Below, piece by piece: positions 12,601 to 24,600 of a stretch of DNA of 64,000 bases. The position numbers and the translations under genes are program-made. Source of the DNA: Diospyros lotus (Eukaryota > Streptophyta > Magnoliopsida > Ericales > Ebenaceae). Positions within the stretch are counted from its first letter, which is position 1, and the number at the start of each line of letters is the position of its first letter. Where the stretch lies: contig NC_068349.1 of assembly GCF_014633365.1 (NCBI RefSeq), forward strand, positions 33,556,753-33,620,752, in the 5' to 3' direction. The notes beneath the pieces are model-generated. The model saw nothing but the letters and a program-made list of their open reading frames with translations, did no database searches and was not told where the DNA came from.

Positions 12601-15600
12601 TCTCCTCTGCATTCAATTGTGCAAAATCAGATCCAAGAGAATCAATTTTACCTGCAGATTCAGCTTCCCCTTGGTCTTTGCTGGATAAATAGGCCTGACT
12701 CTTAGGTGGCAGACCCTTAAATCTGCCCATCTTGCTCAACACTACTTCTTTGCCATGAAGTTTAAAGCAGTTATCCCTAGTATGCCTGGGCTTTTTGCAA
12801 TAAGTGCACCATAAGCCTTCACGCCCTGAATTTTTCATTAAACCTTCTGCCCTAAACCGTATCCCTTCTCTATTGCATGACACCATGGCCGAGCCATCTA
12901 CACTGTGATCTCCTAGCATGGCTCCCCATCTATTTTCCTCACTTCAAACAATGGAAAAAACCTCATTAAGAGTAGGTAGTTTTTCCCTACCAAGAACTTG
13001 GATCCTTACTTGATCATACTCCGGATTGAGCCCCGCTAGAAACTCTACTATCCTATCACTTTCCTGAATTTGGTTGAGGGTGGCAACATCCTTGCAACAC
13101 TCCATTTTGATATCTTGTTAGTGATCTAACTCTAGCCACAGCCCCTTCATCTTATTGTAATATTCAGTTATAGTGGATGCCCATTGCCTTGTCCCACTAA
13201 ACTTAGTCTTAATCTCAAAAATTATCAAGGCATCTAGGACCTTGGAATCGGCCTACTCACAATCTCCCAAATAGCCCTAGATGAGGTCAAAAACATAAAG
13301 TTTTTACTTACCTCCGGCTGCATAGCCCTCCAAAGCCATGACATGATTAATGAATCATCAATATCCCATGCTGAGAACGTGGGATCTGAATCTTTTGGAG
13401 GGGTTCCAGTCAAGTGGCCTAGCTTCCCTTAACCTTTGAGGAATGTTCTCACAAGTTGGGACCACTACAAGAAGTTTCTTCCATCTAGCCAGTAGGATGG
13501 ATGCAAGCCGAGCATATCACTAACTCCTATTAACTACTGATCACTTGGATAGGATTCAACAGAGGTCATGGCCAGAGTGGCTTCGGATATCTCAGACATG
13601 CTTTAAGTAACAAGAATTGAGTAGAACCCTTGATCGGATCTAAAGAAAGGAAGGCATCGAACATGAGAAAAACCGGAGACCAGGAAGAATTCCACGACCG
13701 AGAAGCAAAGAAGGGTGCACGACAGGAAAAGCAACAATGAAGGTTGTATTAGGGTTCCAGAATAAATAGATCTAAAACCCTAGAGGTGGCGACGCAAAGA
13801 AGTGCAATGAAGGCACTATTAGGGTTTGGAAAATATTAGTAGTGGAAGGGAATGCTCTGATACCATGTAGGAAATCAGAATAATTCTTCCTTCATCCATT
13901 GAATGTACACAAGAATCCTCTTATAGAGGAAAAGATTACAACATATGAAAACTATTTATAAGGAAACAATTCAAAAACAAAGAAGGAAATACACATTAAG
14001 GTACATATGGACAGAATTAGGAAGTTTCCTAAATGTGATTTAGAAACCATTCCTTAATTTAGGATTGGGAAATCTGCTAGTATCCTCATGAATCGACATA
14101 TTTCTATAATATCTTTAGGCAGGAATTGTATTAAGACGTGCATAAATTATTAAATTGCACATCTACCAATAAGGCTTAAAAATGCCAAATTAAAAGACAT
14201 GGAGCATCTAGAAACTATTCCAATATTTAACCTCCTCAAATTTAGTCACCAAAGGTGATAGGTGCAGACAAAACTGAAGAAATCTGAAGTGGGTGAGAGA
14301 AAATTTGTCCATATATTGGACATAGTTGTCAAAGGTGCACCTATATGCCTCACATGCTTGAGTTCGTGCTTCACCTTACACCTCGTACCTAGACTCCAAG
14401 CACCTCTTTGGCCCTTAACGCACCTTGCTCTTTTGACAACTATGGCAATGGCAGGTTAAATATGTGTTGACCTCCCTGTTTATCTGTGTACTTATTTATG
14501 TGTCACAAGGAAGAGGGTCGTAACAACGTGCCATAAATGCTGAGACTACGATGTTACAATGTCTGATAAAATTTGGGATAAGGTGGGAAGAGGTTCCAAA
14601 GTGTTAGCTGGCATTACTGGACACTGATTTCTGTTTCAAACCAGTCATGCAAAGAATATGGAGCAGAGGAATCATGAGTGTGTAGTCTCCAGCCACCAAA
14701 TTGCAAAATGACATAGGTTCTCATTCACTCAGTCAAGGAAGGGACTCCCTGGATTGAGAGAAGGATGTTCATGCTTTGGACCATAGTAGGTGGGCATGTA
14801 CACCATATATGTCATTTTACTTCTGAAAAGCATATCTTTTCCATCCACTTTGTTCAACTTACAGTTCAGCGAGGGAACAGCAAATCCTAAGTAATAAAAG
14901 TTGGCAAAGGGTTGCATTTGGGCTTAAAAAAAGGATTGCAATGGCTATTAATTAGTTGATCAGCAACCATCAATTCAAGACTTTTGAACTATTGTACAAT
15001 GGAGACTTACCTTGTGGTAGACAGAACAAGAATTTAAGTGGCGGCAACCTCTGCATATGCTTGGGTTCTATGCAGGGAGGAAAAAGGTGAGCATCACAAT
15101 TCAAAAGTTACCCCAATATAAGTAATGCTGAACAATAAGCAAACCTGTAACATTGGTGGCAATTGTTGAGTCATTGATGCTTTTAGAATCTCAGTTGCCA
15201 ATTCATTCCGACGCATGATCAGCCCAACCAAGTTAGGTCTTTGAACCGCAATTCCCTTTTCAAGGTGCATACACATGCAAACAACTTAATTAAAAGAAAA
15301 CATGAAGTATGAGTAGAAGCATTTGATTTACCTGTGTCTGATTTGTGTGGAGATAGTATAGAAGGCCATAATCTATGGTCCTCTGGTATCTGAAAAAAGG
15401 AACAAGACAAATAAGGAAAAAAGGTGACATATACACATAAGAACATTGCCCAGACTGTACTGACCTCTCAGACATAAGGAGAGTGTACAACATTACTTGC
15501 GCAATGTGCTCCGTGGCTGACTGGACAATCAACCAAGTTAGAATAGTAACATGGTTAGGAGGTCAGAAGCAATCAGATGGTATCTAAAAATTCCTTTTTT

Positions 15601-18600
15601 CAAAATTTAATCGGTCATCAAATTCTTTAAAATAATATACCAATTTGACAACAAACTTGCCTGACCGCTGGTTCCTTTTCCGGTTTTAAATTCCAAAGGC
15701 ATTATCATTTCATTAGCTTTGTTCATGCCTGAACTGACTTTGACTCGAAGAGATGCATCAATCATCCCTTTCAGCCCATATTTTGGAGCCCATGCCATCT
15801 CTTCAATATCGATTACCTACATTTCAACAAGCAGAAAAGCAGTTTATGTAGTTGGTAGACAACAGATGATTAATTTGCAAGTCTGATCCCTTGGATGTAA
15901 CTGGTAACAACAAATTGCATAGAAGAAACAAGGTAAGACAATGAGCACACTTTTTTTTACATAAAAGCCAACTAGGAGAACATATGTTAGATGAATAAAC
16001 ACTCTAGTAAAAAAAGGTGCAGGCGTGCGCATTTCTACCATGCAGCATTCTATACCTAAATAGGCAATTTATCAGCACATTTAAATCAGTGCCTACCTGT
16101 CCTGTCAATATTCATAGTCTCATAGGGAAATTCATGCCCATTCAAAGTCTATTTTATACATTAAGCATAAAGACAGAAAAAAGCAGCAAGAGTAGGAGAG
16201 ATTCACTACCTCAGTTACTTTAACCTTTTTCGGTCCATTATCAGATCCAAAATCAACACTAGGACTTTTTGAGTCCTGCAAAATCCAATAAACTGTCACC
16301 TTCTGAATTTGATGTGTGACGAAACCAATAAGCTTTCTGTTACTAAGATGATTACAAGGCCCGGGCAAGAAAAGCTTGAAACAATTTCTTAAGATGGTTA
16401 CAGATGTAAATACAATCTATACAAACAAGCAATTATATTTCTTGATACCAATTATACAACATGGAAAGAAAGTATGAACAAGAATCCGTTTTTACACATA
16501 TGATAATATTCTCCTTATAAACAACTCTCTTCAATTCATGAAGAATAGGACATCATGGCTTACATTCATATTGAGGTCGAGTATTTGGATCAGGTTCAAT
16601 CATGTTAAGTGAGTTCTTTAATGTGTAAAATGTTTTTTCTTTCTTCACAAATATTATAAGACAGCCTGGCAATGCCCTCATGGACAATTTTCTAACATCT
16701 CAGGCTTTGAGACAGTCACACGGTATGATGGCAAAGATATGGCTCTAGGAAGTCCATAGGTTCAAGTCACACTCACACGGTGTGACTTGCTAATGCTATG
16801 TGCTTGTGCTACCTGCATCCTGTTCATTGCAATTTTATGTCATTTCACACCTGATTCCCTCTATTTAAATAGGTGGTGTCAAAAGTAAGGGAATGTCAAA
16901 TGAGACAGAATGATTTTTATTTTTTTTTAGGCAATTGGCAGTGTAGTGGCTTAACATTAACATGTAAGAACTACAATCCAATCAGTTCACAGACAACCCT
17001 CCACTCAGACAGAGGGAGAGATATAGATGAAAAGTAAACAGATTCTGTGTAGATAGCTTTCTCCATGTTTGCAACTCCATGAACATATGTCCGAGGAGTT
17101 GTCCAACCATGTTACCATCACCAATAACCATTAATCAAATGAGATTTCTAGGTAAATCTTCAGTAAAATAATATTACAGACCTCTGATTCTCTGAAGAGC
17201 AGTATCCAATTGAATAGTTTTGGCATTGCTTCATTCAAAATCTTGTGAACTTCATTTTCATTTACTGCAATGTCCACAAAAAGTGGAAGTCAAGAACTTG
17301 AAATCAATAATGGAAGTGTTTTGCAGGAGACAACTTCATTCAAAGCATTTAACTCGCAAAATACAAGAACATAGCTTGTTGAATAAGTAGAAGGCATAGT
17401 TCACTAATGCTATGTAAATGAAACCTAATGCAGCTGCCAGTGGGAAATGGGAAATTACAGAAAAGTGACATTTTTTAGATCTCCACCTCCACATGCATAC
17501 AAGCTCTGAATATTTTTCTGGAGCACAATTTTTGCATATTCCTCCAAGAAGTCCTTTGTCAGAACTTCCCTCAATAATCCAGCCTAGAAAAATAATAAAC
17601 CATTGGTTTAGAAATAAAACCAGAAGACAGAAATGTCAAACTTACATTCTTGAGCTAAATAAAACATGTAAATACAAAGTGTGAACAATTTTAAAAGTGA
17701 AAATAGAAAGGATAATACAACCTGAAAAATTTGGTGCAGCAGCGTGCCCATCAATGCCGCAGCTGATTGTTCAGTACATTTTACCCTCTCATCTAGAACA
17801 GTTCGCCTTGAGCAACTGAAACTTGCAGCCACCTGAAGCACCCAATTTTTTATGAACAGAACAACCAGGTAAAGAAGCGGGAAACCAGTCAACGGGAATA
17901 AAAGTGAGAGCTAGAAGTTATTCATGTTACAAGAATCACAGATCATATTGCAAATCGGGAAAATAACTAAACACAAGATACTTTGGGAAACGGCTAATCA
18001 AATTACCCTGGTTCCAGACACCAAAATATCTGGGTGAACAATTAGAAAATTCTTCTCATGATTCACATCACACTTTCTTTGGTCATCAAATTCACCTATG
18101 ACATGAACTGTGTCCCCAGGTGCAACAACAGTATATAACCTGTCCAGGAAAAAGAACATATTGTTACTTCCCTTGGCATACACTATGCCAAATACAAGCT
18201 AAAATTAGGATAGGAAGTAGATTTGAAGAAAATTTCTTGGGGAAGAAAAGGGTAAAAACATCAAAAAGGCCTATTTTATAAACAGACCACAGAGAAAACT
18301 AAATAACCTTGTTAAGGGAATTTGAGAGTATATTTTATCCCACAAGCGGAACTTACCGTACCACTCTCATTCATCTTAAGTGTGTGTGTGTGTGTTGAAA
18401 TGTATAATAATAATATAAGTAATGGTATTACTATAACTAGGGCACTTAGTATACTCAGTGTATATATACCTTGTACGTATACATGCTACCAGAGTAATAC
18501 AGATTATTTTATTCCTCTACATGGTATCAGAGCCAAACCATAACCCTAACTAGTACTGCCGTCGCCGCCACCCTCGACTTCGTCGATGCTGCTCACCTGC

Positions 18601-21600
18601 AGTCATCGTCTTCACTGGCACCCTCTCCTGACAGGTGCTACTCGCCTCGACTCCCAGTCCTTCGCGCCTATAATCTGCATATCTGGGTGCGACACGGCCG
18701 TCGACTTCACTGATTCTGATCACCGACACAGTCGACCTCACCAGCACCGCTCTCCTCACTGGCGCTGCTCATCGTCCCTTCCAGTGCTTCGTGCCCGCTT
18801 TTAGAGGTCTGCATATCTGTTGCAGATCTACTTCGCAACTACGAGTCTGGTTGCAATCTCGAATTCAGTTTGCAACCTCTTGATTTCTAGGCACTTTTCA
18901 GCTTAATTTCTTGAACTCACACTGATTATCGGATTAAGGTCTGTAATCATCGTCATGTCTTCATCAACTGCACAGTCTTCATCCGTAACTACCTCATCAA
19001 CATCAACAACGTTTACCATTCCCCAATCCCCAAGCACGCCAATTATTATCACAAGCAATTGAATGGGAACAATCATTCTGCATGGTCGGCAGCAGTGGAA
19101 ATTTGGTTTCTTGGGCATGTGAAGCGAGAGCTTCAAGGTAATAATGCAGAAAGAATAACAGAAGAAAGACTGAGAGGAGACGCGAGAGAGAGGTGTTCCT
19201 GAAAACTAATGCCTTTCTCAATGAGAAACAAGAATCAGCTGAGTAATTAAATTCAGCTAATCCTTGTTAACAAACAACTTCCAAGTGGCAGCAAGTTGAG
19301 CAACTTGACTGAAACAATAGAACTGACAAAACTGCAACAACAGAATTTAAACAATCTAACGATATGCTAACCGTAACACACAAGTAGTATTCTAACAAGA
19401 GGTTAGAGCAACTGTAAAATAAACAGAAATTATTTTTCTTCTACAACATAGACCTTAAAGATCATTTAACGCATACCATCTCAACCATTCCTAAGAACAA
19501 TCAATCTCTTCGGCAAAAGGTGGATGTGCAGTTATTTAGTTTGATGTGGCAGACTGTTGAGCCCACTTTGATGCCTATTTTTCAACCTCTTTGTGAGTGT
19601 AGTGCCCCGGACTTGTTCCCATGAGCTCATATTGAGTGTAGTGCCATACGAACTTGTGCCCATGACCCATATATGAGCGACATCACTCGTATATATAACG
19701 TGATTGATGCTCTATTTTGTCTTCAACAAAATGATTAAGACATAACCATCTATCTTAGTGGCTTCCATTATTGATTTTCTTGAACAAATGTCTTTTAATG
19801 CCAATGTGAAAAAGAAACAAAGTGGAGTACTAGAAAAATGATTGACATGGGGTATCAATCTCAAGGACTATTATCTCTCTCAATCTACTTCACTAGTGGC
19901 CAAGGGCGGATGGACGTGTGAGCTGTCCAGGGCAGTCCATTATTTATATTTAAAGTTAAATTTTTAATGTAAAAAAAAAATTTAATAATAACCTAATAAA
20001 AAAAAAATTACAACCCACCCCAAAATGCGTGATGTGCAATTTTACACCTCAAAAAAAAAAAAATTTCAGCCTCTCCCTACATAAGTTTCTGGATCCACCC
20101 CGGCTAGTAACTTGCATGACTGTTGCTTCACCACCACACACCCATTGTAGACTAGGGCATTTGTCTCTATCTCATATCAAGAAAATGGTTCTCATTCTAT
20201 CTAGTATTCCTACTTTTATTGTACTTAGTCTTCTATTTTTTATCGTACTTAGTTTGGTTACCATACTCTTCTACTTGTATATGTTGATATAGTTAATAGT
20301 TAATGCAAGGAAAGATGATATTACTTTCACTAAGTTGAAAGCTCATCTTCAATGACAATTTAAGACCAAGGATTTGGGTCCCCTAAAATATTTTCTTAGT
20401 ATTGAGATGGTTCTATCAAAGTAAGGAATCTATATTTTCTCATAAGAAAGTACACCTTGGATGTGCTTGAGATAGAAATATGCTTGGATGTATGCCTATA
20501 AAGACTCTTATGGACCAAAACATCAAGTTGTTTTTGAGGGCATGGGGAGCCTATGCATATTTTTTAATTAAGATAAGTATGGGTATTAGTGTTAGTGAAC
20601 TAAAACACGGCTTAGGCGGCCGCCGCGATTATGGCCAAATTGGCCACCTTAGGCATCGGCCCGGCTAATCGGTACCGAGCAACACCTAGGCGGCCAAGGC
20701 GGAAGCCTAGCCGCGTGAATCGCCTAGCTGATTATGGCCTAATCGACCGCCTAGACCGCGTGAAGCGTTTTAGTATAAATTTATTAGGGTTTTGTTTCCC
20801 CTTACCCATTACCCCTTCTCTCTCGTCGATTTCCCCTTCTCTCTTGCGCGCACCGCCACCGACAATCTATTACTGAGTCACCGTCGCCGTCGCCTCTCTT
20901 GTGCTCTCACGCTGCCACCATCTCTTGCAGTTGCAAAGTCGCCGCCACCACCGTCTCTTACAATTGCAAAGTCGCCGTCGCCACCGTCTCGTGCTCGCAC
21001 ACCGCCACACTCTAGTTGTCTCTTGCAACTTCATCTTCTTCACTCACCCTCTGCCTCCTTCGGTAAGCAGTAAGCAAGTTGTTGCTGCTGTTGCCTCTCC
21101 CTCTTTTGTTTTCTTTTTGTTTTTTTGTTATTTAATTTAGTATTTATGTTAATATTTGATTATTTGTTATTCAAATATTTATTAATTATTATTATTATTA
21201 TTAATGTTTTAAAAATTTTAATAATTGTAACTTGCAAGCAAGCAACAAATGTAGCAAGCTGCCTTTGTTGCTGCTTGTTGCAACGGTGCTGCTTGGGGCT
21301 ATTGTTAGCTCATGGCTTTGTTTGTTAGCTAATTGTCTATTTTAATTCAATCATTCAATGTCAATTTACTCAGGAAAAAAAAAAGAAGAAAAAAGAAAGT
21401 CATGTCGAATGGAATTGGGAGTATGGAAGCATCGTTCGATGCCGCCTCAGTTCTTAAAAGGAAATCAAATAATGTCGGATGGGAGTATGGAATGTTAATT
21501 AATCCGAAGAATATGGATAAAGTTAAATGCAAGTCGTGTGATAAAGTTATGTCTAGAGGAGTTTACAGAGTCAAAAAACACATCGGCCACATTTTAGGAA

Positions 21601-24600
21601 ATGTTTCTACATGTCCAAAATCTTCTCCGAATGATAAAGCTAAATGCAAGAATGCTATTGCCGAGGCAAAGAGTAAGAATAAGAAGCAAGAGGAAGATAT
21701 GATGAGATCCTTGGTTAATATTTTTGAAAAGGGGTGGATGATGAAAATGAATTGGAAGAGTTAGGGAGCAAAAAAGCGCCTCGTACTCTTGGCCCTATAG
21801 ATAAGTTTGCAAGCTCCATTAGTCCTGAAATTTGTTTGAGTTCGAGAATGACGCAAAGGCAGCAAAATATTAGTGAAGCATTGTTTAAAAAGAGAACACA
21901 GATTGTACAAGAATATTGTGCTAGATGAGTGTATGAAGCTGGTATACCTTCCAATGCTATTGATTATGATAGCTTCAAATAGTTTGTTGAGGTAGTTAGT
22001 CAATTTGGGTCGATGTTCAAACCTCCTAGTCAATACCAGTTAAGGGAACTGTTATTAAAGGAAGAGGTTGACAGAATGAAAGACTTACTAAAGAAGCATG
22101 AAGAAGAGTGGGCACAAAATGGGTGCTCTATTATGACAAATGCTTGGACAAATAGAAAAAGGAGGAGCATCATGAACCTATGTGTTAATTCTAGCATGGG
22201 TACTGCTTTTCTTTCTTTGAAAGAAGCATCAGATGAAGCACATACAAGTGAACTCATATTTGAGTATGTGGACAAGTGCATTGAGCAAGTTGGGCCACAA
22301 AATATAGTCCAAGTAGTAACCAACAATGTTGCCAACAATATGGGAGCGGCAAAATTATCGAAGCTGAAGAGGCCAAATATCTTTTGGACATCATGTGCTA
22401 CTCACACCATCAATTTGATGCTTGAAAGTATTGGAAAAATGCCAAGATATAAGAAAGTCATTGATTAGGCAAAGAGTTTGACAATCTTCATTTATGCACA
22501 CCATAAGACCTTGTCCTTAATAAAGTCATTTACGAAGAAAAAGGATATAGTGAGATCGGGAGTCACTAGATTTGCTTCTTCTTTCCTTACTTTGCAGAGT
22601 TTGATAGAGAAAAAGGCCTAATTGAGGTCAATGTTTACAAGCTCTGAATGGGAAGAGTGTAAATGGTCAAAGACTGTTAAAGGAAAAGCAGCATATGCTA
22701 CTGTGATGAGCATTGCTTTCTGGAATAGTGTAACTTTATGCCTTAAGGTTTTTGCACATTTGGTGAAGGTGCTTCAAATTGTTGATGTAGATAGAAAGCC
22801 TTCTATGGGCTTTTTATATGGAGAGATTAAGCAGGCAAAGGAAGATATTCAGGAGGCCCTAAATAATCTTGAGAAAAACTATCAGCCTGTTATAGAGATT
22901 ATTGAAGCAAGGGTGAAAGATAGGCTAGATAGTCCATTGCATTTGGCAGCTTACCTTTTGAATCCCTACTACCTTTTCAAGAATAAGACTATATATCTTG
23001 ATAATGAAGTGATGGATGGGCTTTTTAATTGTGTGGAGATGTTTTATCATGGTGATGATCATTTTGAATTGCAAGGTCATGTCATAAATGTTGAGTTGCC
23101 AAAGTGTACTCGTAAAGATGGAGCTTTTGGAAAAGTGTGGGCAGCTCAAGGTTGTGCAAAAAATGATGACAATTATAATCTAGGTATAAAATTCCTTTAA
23201 TCCTTTTCTTAGTTCCTAATGTGTATTAGTGTATAAATTTGTTTACTTTATACTTGTTAACTTATGTAGTTACATGGTGGATGACTTATGGAAATCAAAC
23301 TCCAAACTTGCAACGAATGGCAACAAGGATCCTCTCGTTAACCAGTAGTTCATCTAGTTGTGAAAGAAATTGGAGCACTTTTGAAGGGGTTAGTGTATAT
23401 TTTAAAACATTTTTAATATTTTAATTTCATTATCCCTATGAAAATATGAATTATATTTCTTTAATGTCAATAACTTATCTATCATTTAAATTGACATTAC
23501 TTTTATTTTATTTATGTAGATACATACGAAGAAAAGAAATAAACTAGATGTGCATCGATTGAACAATCTTGTCTATGTCCAATTTAATGCAAAACTGATG
23601 AACAAGCAAAAGAGGGAGAAGGAAAGGAATGTTGATGTGCTACTTACTAGTGATGCTAGCAATGCACAAGAATGGATTGTTGAAGGAGGAGATGATGAAG
23701 AAATTGAGCTTAGTACGGGGCTTACTTGGGAAGTGGTTGGTGAAGCATCCAGAGCAGACGAGATGCTTCAACCTCGAAGAAGCTCTAGGATGAGAGAGCT
23801 TCATGAAAATGATTTCCAATGAGAAGAAGAAGAAGATGAGCAAGAGCTCAATGAATTTGATTTTGAGTCTGATGAAGATCATGTATTGGAAGAATATGAA
23901 AAGGAAGAATTCCAATTAGATACTTAGATACTTAGATTCTTCAAGTATGGTTTATGTTGCATTATTGTTGCTTTTGTCTTATTGAAGTTTGAACCTAGAA
24001 CTGATCTACAACAATTGTTTTCTCCTGCTTAATTCTATATTTCACTTGTCATTCCATTATTTTGTATTATTGGTTTATGTTGCATTATTGATGCTTTTCA
24101 ACTTTGATTTAATTGAAAATAACATCAAATTACATCACCAAAAAAAAAAAAGCAATTTTCCTAGGCTCGCCTAGGAGCCCTAGGCGCTAACGCCTTTTAG
24201 AACACTGATTAGTGTAATTAACTTAAAATACTTGTATATATTCTCTTGTATTATACATTTTTGGTAAAATACACATTATTTTATTCACATGGTATCAGAA
24301 CTATCATCCAAACCCCAACCCTAGATCCAATCGCCGCCTCGTCACCGTCGTTGCCGCAATCCAATGCCGGTTTCAAATCTCGATTGACGACATGCTCTTT
24401 CTCCGACTGCCTCTGCCTTCTTGATCGACGACCCTCCTCGAGCTTCTTCCTCTATCGGCGATCGTTTTTCTCCTCACCATTGCCATCTGTTTGCTTCGCC
24501 ATCGGCCATCGGCCTTGTGCTACATTGTCATAGTTCCATCATCTCCTTTATTTATTTATTTTTATTTTTTTTGCCTATCGAACGTCAACCACCCCAGACC

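Larger units (their letters stand above)
8950..14098 (-). mobile_element. Ty1/copia retrotransposon, complete, in DNA2 intron 17
   Basis: The element is 5,149 bp, in the same orientation as DNA2. Its two 233-bp LTRs are at 8950-9182 and 13866-14098. The 5-bp target duplication TATTT is exact (8945-8949, 14099-14103). Read on the minus strand, the 5' LTR is followed by TGGTATCAGAGC (initiator tRNA-Met primer site, about 13854-13865) and the 3' LTR is preceded by the purine tract CTTGAGGGGAG. Coding order is gag, protease, integrase, reverse transcriptase, RNase H, as in copia. I count nine substitutions between LTRs (about 3.9%). The coding region is interrupted by many stops and frameshifts, so it cannot move by itself. 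Confidence 0.93.

Noticed and set aside
13464..13474. CACTACAAGAAG motif resembling a CACTA transposon end
   Set aside because: It lies inside the copia gag remnant and has no subterminal repeats or partner end; chance match.
18550..18804. Open frames on both strands in a GC-rich stretch
   Set aside because: They sit right after the primer-binding site of a copia element, in its leader; no similarity on either strand.
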